Source: JACVRW01 sp052038485 (GTDB lineage: Bacteria; Actinomycetota; Thermoleophilia; Solirubrobacterales; Thermoleophilaceae). Taken from it: 13,365 nucleotides of DNA. The stretch covers positions 1 through 13,365 of the forward strand of contig JBQGCL010000152.1 of the NCBI GenBank assembly GCA_052038485.1, written 5' to 3'. Below, one piece after another: positions 6,053 to 11,403 of the stretch (its first letter is position 1; each line of letters begins with the position of its first letter). The notes beneath the pieces are model-generated. The model made no database searches and was not told where the DNA came from. It saw nothing but the letters and a program-made list of their open reading frames with translations. Position numbers and translations under genes: made by a program.

Positions 6053-7582
6053 TCAGGCCGCGACCTCGGCGAGCTCGGGCGACTCGCGATCGGGGACGGG
6101 CGGCTTGGCAAGCGCCGGCCAGCAGCCGGTCATCAGGATCGAGACGTGTACGGCGGCGAAGCACACGTTGTTGAGCGTGGCGGCGTCCTGGGCTTTGATC
6201 AACCCGTAGATGCTCACGCCGACAAGGATCGCAACCACCACCAGGGCCGGCATGACCGCGCTCGGCTGGCGTGCCGCGGCGCCCTTCTTGGGAGTCACCA
6301 CGAACGAGCCCTCCTTGCGCAGCACCGTGTAGACGGTGGACAGGCAGTGGATCCAGAAGTTCGCCGCGGCGAGCGCGAACGCCGCGAACGTGTACGAGCC
6401 CGCGCCGGCCAGCGCGGCCGTGGAGAGCGCCACGGCGAAGTAGGGCGCGAAGTGGAGTAGGAACTCGGGCGCGGTGATGCCGTCGATCGGCTGGCCGCCG
6501 GTGAGCAGCCGGATCACCGGGAAGCTCATGTAGATCAGCACGGTCCAGCCGGACAAGAAGTACGAGGCCGACAGCACGTACTGGACCTTGAGCTTGAGCG
6601 GCAATCGCGCCCGCAGCGCCCGCGGCAGACCGGACAGGCAGCCGCGCGCCCAGCGCTGCTGCTGGGAGACGTAGGCCGCCATGTCCTCGGGGCCGAGCCC
6701 GCGCGACAGCACGTCCGGCACGTAGACCGACTTCCAGCCCTTCTCGTGGAGCCAGATCGACAGCTCGTAGTCCTCGGTCAGCGAGTTGGTCGGGAAGCCG
6801 CCGACGCTCTCGAACGCCGAGCGCCGGAACAGAACGTTGGTGCCGCAGCAGAAGACCGAGTCGAGCCCGTCCTTACCGCGCGCGATGGCGCCGAAGAAGA
6901 GGGCCTGCTGCGACCAGGAGGCGGCGGCGACTCGGTTCTGGTCCGCGTTGGCGTAGTACTGCGGCGTCTGGACGAACGCGACCGCCGGGTCCTCCATGTA
7001 GCCGAGCGTCGCCTCGAGGAAGGCTGGGTCGGCCACGTGGTCTGAGTCGAACACGGCGATGAACGGCGCGTCGGTCAGCCCGAGCGCGTGGTTGATGTTG
7101 CCCGCCTTGGCACCGGTGTGCTCTTCGCGGCGGATGTAGCCGACGCCGTAGCGCGCGGCCAGGTCGCGCATCGCGTCGTCGTTGCCGTCGTCGAGCACCC
7201 AGACGCGCACCTCGGCGCCGCGCAGCCCAGCGGCGGCGGCCACGGTCAGGTCGACGATGTCGACCGGCTCCTTGTAGACCGGCACGAACACGTCGACGGC
7301 GTAGCGCTGGCTGGGCGCATTCGGCGGCCGCACGCGCTCGCTCGCGCAGGTCCACCAGAAGCCCATCGCCTGGATCATGTTGAAGATCTCCGCCGCGATC
7401 AGCAGCCCGTACAGGTAGGGCGTGCCGATCCGGTCGGGGTTGAGCAGCCAGCCGAAGTACCAGACCGCGAGCGGCAGACCGATCAGCGCCATCAGGCGCA
7501 CGCGCGTCTTGACGCTCACGTTGGTCGGCACCGGCTGCCACGCGACCTTCCTCAGGCGCACGTCCCACGGGCGGCTGCTCAT
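6053..7582 (-). CDS. Cellulose-synthase-like GT2 membrane glycosyltransferase lacking PilZ
   Basis: 509 residues. Two N-terminal membrane helices (about 30-47, 56-76) precede a cytosolic GT2 domain with the processive set: DDG (131-133), DSD (179-181), FCCGTN (244-249), TED (269-271) and QQQRW (307-311). About five membrane helices follow, with FVVTPKKG between them as in BcsA-like synthases. The protein probably polymerises and exports a beta-glucan or similar polymer from a UDP-sugar. It ends shortly after the last helix, and no PilZ domain (the c-di-GMP receptor of cellulose synthases) is present. Curdlan-type synthases are an alternative. The ATG at 7582 overlaps the stop of the GT39 gene as ATGA and has GGGAG five bases upstream, so the start is firm. 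The downstream GH8 gene supports a glucan product. Product identity stays open. Confidence 0.9.
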   Translation of the reverse strand: MSSRPWDVRLRKVAWQPVPTNVSVKTRVRLMALIGLPLAVWYFGWLLNPDRIGTPYLYGLLIAAEIFNMIQAMGFWWTCASERVRPPNAPSQRYAVDVFVPVYKEPVDIVDLTVAAAAGLRGAEVRVWVLDDGNDDAMRDLAARYGVGYIRREEHTGAKAGNINHALGLTDAPFIAVFDSDHVADPAFLEATLGYMEDPAVAFVQTPQYYANADQNRVAAASWSQQALFFGAIARGKDGLDSVFCCGTNVLFRRSAFESVGGFPTNSLTEDYELSIWLHEKGWKSVYVPDVLSRGLGPEDMAAYVSQQQRWARGCLSGLPRALRARLPLKLKVQYVLSASYFLSGWTVLIYMSFPVIRLLTGGQPIDGITAPEFLLHFAPYFAVALSTAALAGAGSYTFAAFALAAANFWIHCLSTVYTVLRKEGSFVVTPKKGAAARQPSAVMPALVVVAILVGVSIYGLIKAQDAATLNNVCFAAVHVSILMTGCWPALAKPPVPDRESPELAEVAA

Positions 7583-9111
7583 CGGAACTCCCACACCTTC
7601 GTCTGGGGCGTCTCGAACTCGGCCAGCAGCCGGCGCTGGAAGTCGAGCTTGCCGACCACGCGGTTGGTCCGGTCGAAGAACAGGTCGTTGTCCTGGAAGG
7701 AGGCGATCACGATGACGGGGCTGCCCTCCTTGCGCTTCGGGACGCCCTTGCGGAGCGGCTGCCGGCGCAGCTCGGGTGCGTAGTAGTCCAGCACGTAGCG
7801 CATGTCGGGGGGCTCGTAGAGGACGAGCGCGTTCGGTCCCGCGTCCTCCTGGATCTGCTCGAGGGCCCCGCGGAAGTCGTACAGGCGCGGGTTGTCGTCG
7901 TTGGTCTGCTGGTCGACCAAGCCGAGCAGGAGCGTGAACAGCACGATGCCGACGGCCGCCATGCGCGCCTGCGGGTTGCGGATCCAGCCCGTCACGAGCC
8001 GCGCGATCAGCAGGAACAGGAGCGGGATCGCGACGATGAAGTAGCGCACCTCGAACAGGTCGCGGTCGTAGATCGCCACGCCGATCAGCAGCACGATCGG
8101 CGTGATCGCCGCGACCGCGAGGATGTTCGTCTGGCGAGAGCCGCCGCGCCCGAGCAGCAGCAGCGACAGCAACAGCAGCAGCGGCCAGCCGGCCGCGAGC
8201 AGCTCGGTGATGTTGTCGGGGTGGTAGCCCCAGAGCGCCCAGGCCATGTTGGACACGACCGCGTAGAAGGAGAGGGAGTCGTAGGTGCCGCTCGGCGAGC
8301 CGAACGCCGCTTCGGTGGAGTCGAACTGCTTCTGGGCGAACGTGAGCAGCGGGACCAGCTGGATGATCAGCACGGCGAGCGAGTAGAGGAAGCCGAGCAG
8401 CATCGCCCGGTTGGGCTCGCCGGTGCGCTGGCGGTGGATCAGCACACCGACCCAGATCAGCTGCTGCACGATGATCAGCAGCAGGCCGAAGTAGTGCGAC
8501 CACAGCAGCGCGGCCGTGGCGAGGATGTAGGCCGCCCAGTTGCCCATGCTCGGGTTGCGGATCGCTCGCAGCTGCGTCCACAGCGCGAGCAGCCCGAACA
8601 GCTCCACGAACGCGTACATGCGGGCTTCCTGCGAGTACCAGATCAGCAGCGGCGAGGCGGCTCCGAAGGCCGCGGCGACCAGGCCGGTGCGGCGGTCGTA
8701 CAGCTCGCGGCCGAGCAGGTAGAGCGCCGGGATCGCGAGCGTGCCGGCCACGATCGACGGGATCCGCACGGCCATCTCGCCGTCGCCGAAGGCTTTCACG
8801 GTCAGCCACAGGACGAGGTGATGGAGCGGCGGGTGACGATCGCCGTACTGGAGGTTCTCGAACAGGTCGTGGATGCTCAGGTGCGCTTGGTGGACGCTGA
8901 TCGCCTCGTCCAGCCAGATGCCGCGCGGCACCAGCAGGCGCAGCGCAAGCCCTGCCGCGGTGACCGCCAGCAGGCCCCAGAGCGCGACGTTCTTCGTCGT
9001 GTCCGGCTCACCGCGGCGGGGCAGTCTGCCGCGCGGTCCGAACAGGTCGGCTTCGCGGGCGCCACGGAGTCGCCGCCAAAGGTTCCCGCCGTGCGGCTTG
9101 ACCGTTTGCAC
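7579..9111 (-). CDS. GT39/PMT_2-type polytopic membrane glycosyltransferase
   Basis: 510 residues from a GTG at 9111. After a basic N-terminal tail (1-40) there are roughly ten or more membrane helices, ending in a soluble C-terminal domain of about 110 residues. The first outer loop has WLDE (66-69), matching the catalytic acidic pair of GT-C enzymes of the PMT/ArnT group, and a later GDRHPPLHH resembles their conserved HPPL motif. These enzymes move a sugar from a polyprenyl-phosphate donor onto a protein, lipid or glycan outside the membrane. As the first gene of the operon with the GT2 synthase and GH8, it may decorate or prime the same glycan; this is inference. The GTG is favoured because a TAGAGT box lies 8 bases upstream and the divergent gene starts only 33 bases away. 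Longer in-frame starts would lie antisense inside the cyclic-nucleotide-binding gene. Acceptor and donor are unknown. Confidence 0.85.
   Translation of the reverse strand: MQTVKPHGGNLWRRLRGAREADLFGPRGRLPRRGEPDTTKNVALWGLLAVTAAGLALRLLVPRGIWLDEAISVHQAHLSIHDLFENLQYGDRHPPLHHLVLWLTVKAFGDGEMAVRIPSIVAGTLAIPALYLLGRELYDRRTGLVAAAFGAASPLLIWYSQEARMYAFVELFGLLALWTQLRAIRNPSMGNWAAYILATAALLWSHYFGLLLIIVQQLIWVGVLIHRQRTGEPNRAMLLGFLYSLAVLIIQLVPLLTFAQKQFDSTEAAFGSPSGTYDSLSFYAVVSNMAWALWGYHPDNITELLAAGWPLLLLLSLLLLGRGGSRQTNILAVAAITPIVLLIGVAIYDRDLFEVRYFIVAIPLLFLLIARLVTGWIRNPQARMAAVGIVLFTLLLGLVDQQTNDDNPRLYDFRGALEQIQEDAGPNALVLYEPPDMRYVLDYYAPELRRQPLRKGVPKRKEGSPVIVIASFQDNDLFFDRTNRVVGKLDFQRRLLAEFETPQTKVWEFR
7588..7592 (-). 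promoter_or_regulatory. Ribosome binding site for the GT2 gene
   Basis: GGGAG on the minus strand ends 5 bases before the ATG at 7582 and lies within the last codons of the GT39 gene. It fixes the GT2 start inside the ATGA overlap. Confidence 0.65.
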
Positions 9112-9119
9112 GCGGCGCG

Positions 9120-9125
9120 ACTCTA
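9120..9125 (-). promoter_or_regulatory. Putative -10 box of the glycan operon (leaderless type)
   Basis: TAGAGT on the minus strand ends 8 bases before the GTG at 9111, consistent with a leaderless start. A weak -35 candidate, TTCACG, sits 18 bases further upstream and overlaps the first codons of the divergent gene. Confidence 0.5.
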
Positions 9126-9132
9126 CCTCGGT

Positions 9133-9138
9133 TACGCT
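9133..9138 (+). promoter_or_regulatory. Putative -10 box of the cNMP-binding / GH15 unit (leaderless type)
   Basis: TACGCT ends 6 bases before the GTG at 9145, placing the expected transcription start on the start codon. No Shine-Dalgarno is present. A TTGCAC at 9106-9111 could be a -35 element, but its spacing of 21 is long. The box is only 7 bases from the opposing TAGAGT, so the two promoters overlap physically. Confidence 0.5.
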
Positions 9139-9144
9139 GCGCGC

Positions 9145-9570
9145 GTGAACAGCGGGGGCGCGGATTTTCTGGATCTTCTCGGGCGCCTGGCGCTGTTCGT
9201 CGACCTGCCCACCGACGAGCTCGAGCAGATCGCCGCGAAAGCCGAGGAGGTCTCGTTCCGCGAGGGCGAGTGGATCATCCGCCAGGGGGATCCGCAGTCG
9301 GCCGTCTACGTGATCGTCGACGGCGAGGTGGCGGTCGTGATCGACGACGAGGACCGGCGCGTCCTGTCGAAGGGCAGCTTCTTCGGTGAGGTGGCCGTGC
9401 TGCTCAAGGAGCCGGCGAGCGCGTCGATCGTCACCAGGACGCCGGTCACCTGCCTCGTCATCCAGGGTGACGGGATCCAGGACTTCCTCGTCGCCCACCC
9501 GCTCGTGACGTACCGGATCCTCAAGGCCGAGGCCCGCCGGCTCAAGACCGCATCCGAGTGGCGCACGTGA
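9145..9570 (+). CDS. Stand-alone cyclic-nucleotide-binding-domain protein
   Basis: 141 residues, one CRP-like cyclic-nucleotide-binding beta-barrel (about 15-125) with a short helix at each end and no DNA-binding, kinase or membrane domain. The fold is recognisable from LFVDLP, FREGEWIIRQGD (38-49), VYVIVDGEVAV and SFFGEVAVLL. In the phosphate-binding cassette, G81 and E82 (ribose contact) are kept. The usual PRAA/PRSA segment reads EPASAS, so the arginine that pairs with the cyclic phosphate is replaced by A91. It may therefore bind cyclic nucleotide weakly, bind another ligand, or act as a structural partner. Its stop overlaps the GH15 start as GTGA, so the two proteins are probably made together. 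GTG 9145 is chosen because of the TACGCT box 6 bases upstream and because the domain begins soon after it. Confidence 0.85.
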   Translation: MNSGGADFLDLLGRLALFVDLPTDELEQIAAKAEEVSFREGEWIIRQGDPQSAVYVIVDGEVAVVIDDEDRRVLSKGSFFGEVAVLLKEPASASIVTRTPVTCLVIQGDGIQDFLVAHPLVTYRILKAEARRLKTASEWRT

Positions 9571-11399
9571 GGGAGAACGCGCTCGCGGGCGGCGGGCTGC
9601 CCGGTTACCTCCCGATCGCCGAGCACGGGATCATCGGCGACCTCCACACCTCCGCGCTGGTCGGCACCGACGGCACGATCGACTGGTACTGCTGCCCGCA
9701 TTTCGACTCGCCGAGCGTGTTCGGCGCGATCCTCGACCGACAGCGCGGCGGCTACTACCGGATCGCGCCGGCGGGCGACAACTGGACGCCGAAGCAGCTC
9801 TACTTCCCGGACACCAACGTCCTGATCACGCGCTTCCTCACGCGCGAGGGCGTTGGCGAGGTGCAGGACTTCATGCCGGTGCACGACGCACCCGGCAGCA
9901 TCTTCCGGCACCGGCTGATCCGGCGCGTGCTGGGCGTGCGCGGCGAGCTGACCTTCCGCGTGGAGGTCGAGCCGCGCTTCAACTACGGGCGCGACCCGCA
10001 CTCGATCGTCTTCCACGAGAACGGCGTCGTGTTCAGGTCCGAGGGGATGTCGCTCGCACTCGAGACGTCGGCGCCGTTGACGCTGCGCGAGACCGGCGTG
10101 TCGTGCGAGATCACGCTGCCGGCCGGGGAGAGCGTGACGTTCGTGCTGGAGCGCGTGCCCGACGACTACGTGCCGCGGCCGTACTCGGAGGCCGAGACGC
10201 GCGAGGCGTTCGACCGCACGATCGAGTACTGGCGCCGCTGGCTCGCCAAGTCGCGCTACCAGGGGCGCTGGCGTGAGGTCGTGCACCGCTCGGCGCTGAC
10301 GCTGAAGCTGCTCACCTACCGGCCCACCGGCGGGATCGTGGCGGCGCCGACGACCAGCCTGCCCGAGCACCTCGGCGGCGGGCGCAACTGGGACTACCGG
10401 TACACCTGGATCCGCGACGCCGCGTTCTCTCTGTACGCGCTGCTGCGGCTCGGCTTCACCGAGGAGGCCGCGGCGTTCATGGACTGGCTGCGCGAGCGCT
10501 TCCGCGAGCCGCGCACCGGGGAGACCGGCCCGCTCCAGATCATGTACGGGATCGACGGTCGCTCGGAGCTCGAGGAGGAGGTCCTCGACCACCTGGAGGG
10601 GTACCGCGGCTCGGCGCCGGTGCGGATCGGCAACGGCGCCGCCGAGCAGCTGCAGCTCGACATCTACGGAGAGATGATCGACTCGCTCTACTTCTACAGC
10701 CGCCACGGCTCGCCGATCGACCACGACTCGTGGACCGATCTGTGCCGGGTGATCGACTGGGTCTGCGAGAACTGGGACCAAGCCGACGAGGGGATCTGGG
10801 AGGCCCGCGGGGAGCGTCAGCACTACACCTACTCGCGGCTGATGTCGTGGGTGGGGCTCGACCGCGCGGTGCGGATGTCGCTCGACCGCGGGCTGCCGGC
10901 CGAGCTGGCCAAGTGGCAGGCCTCGCGCGACCAGATCTACCACCAGATCATGGCCCAGGGCTGGCACCCCGAGCGCCAGGCGTTCGTCCAGCACTACGAC
11001 ACCGAGTTCCTCGACGCGGCGGTGCTGCTGATGCCACTCGTCAACTTCGTGGCGCCGACCGACAGGCGCTGGCTGTCGACGCTCGACGCGATGGGCGAGG
11101 AGCTGGTCTCGGACAGCCTCGTCTACCGCTACAACGTCGAGGCGTCGCCGGACGGGCTCGAGGGCGAGGAGGGCACGTTCTCGATCTGCACGTTCTGGTA
11201 CGTCGAGGCGCTGGCGCGGGCTGGGCGCGTGGACGAGGCGCGGCTGGCCTTCGAGAAGATGCTCACCTACGCGAACCACCTCGGGCTGTACTCCGAGGAG
11301 ATCGGGCTCACCGGCGAGGCCCTGGGGAACTTCCCGCAGGCCTTCACTCACCTGGCGCTGATCAGCGCGGCGTTCTACCTGGACCGCGAGCTCGGCTAG
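9567..11399 (+). CDS. GH15 glucoamylase/trehalase-like glycoside hydrolase
   Basis: 610 residues, no signal peptide, so probably cytosolic. The N-terminal part has the typical opening of actinobacterial GH15 proteins (IGDLHTSALVGTDGTIDWYC) and a beta-sandwich region to about residue 230. The (alpha/alpha)6 catalytic domain follows, with NWDYRYTWIRDAAF (274-287), GIWEARGE (E412, expected general acid) and SEE (576-578, expected base) just before GNFPQAFTHLALI. Length and motifs match the roughly 600-residue family that includes mycobacterial trehalase, as well as glucoamylases and other alpha-glucosidases. Trehalose or a short alpha-glucan is the likely substrate, but sequence alone does not decide. 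The GTG at 9567 overlaps the previous stop (GTGA); a GTG at 9558 in the same frame would add three residues. It converges on the membrane kinase gene with only 4 bases between stop codons. Confidence 0.9.
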   Translation: MRENALAGGGLPGYLPIAEHGIIGDLHTSALVGTDGTIDWYCCPHFDSPSVFGAILDRQRGGYYRIAPAGDNWTPKQLYFPDTNVLITRFLTREGVGEVQDFMPVHDAPGSIFRHRLIRRVLGVRGELTFRVEVEPRFNYGRDPHSIVFHENGVVFRSEGMSLALETSAPLTLRETGVSCEITLPAGESVTFVLERVPDDYVPRPYSEAETREAFDRTIEYWRRWLAKSRYQGRWREVVHRSALTLKLLTYRPTGGIVAAPTTSLPEHLGGGRNWDYRYTWIRDAAFSLYALLRLGFTEEAAAFMDWLRERFREPRTGETGPLQIMYGIDGRSELEEEVLDHLEGYRGSAPVRIGNGAAEQLQLDIYGEMIDSLYFYSRHGSPIDHDSWTDLCRVIDWVCENWDQADEGIWEARGERQHYTYSRLMSWVGLDRAVRMSLDRGLPAELAKWQASRDQIYHQIMAQGWHPERQAFVQHYDTEFLDAAVLLMPLVNFVAPTDRRWLSTLDAMGEELVSDSLVYRYNVEASPDGLEGEEGTFSICTFWYVEALARAGRVDEARLAFEKMLTYANHLGLYSEEIGLTGEALGNFPQAFTHLALISAAFYLDRELG

Positions 11400-11403
11400 C
11401 CGC

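Noticed and set aside
6048..6164. Upstream ATG for the GH8 gene at 6164
   Set aside because: It would add an Arg-rich stretch overlapping the GT2 gene and place the lipoprotein signal internally; GTG 6047 gives a normal lipobox.
4776..6209. Open plus-strand frame of about 477 codons opposite the GH8 gene
   Set aside because: It crosses the end of the kinase gene out of frame and shows no motifs; the minus strand carries a lipoprotein signal and GH8 signatures.
9098..9103. TTGACC as the -35 box for the cNMP-binding gene
   Set aside because: It is 29 bases from the TACGCT box, too far for a standard promoter.
9306..11351. Open minus-strand frame of about 680 codons opposite the GH15 gene
   Set aside because: No domain is recognisable and the plus strand holds the complete GH15 motif set; an antisense shadow.
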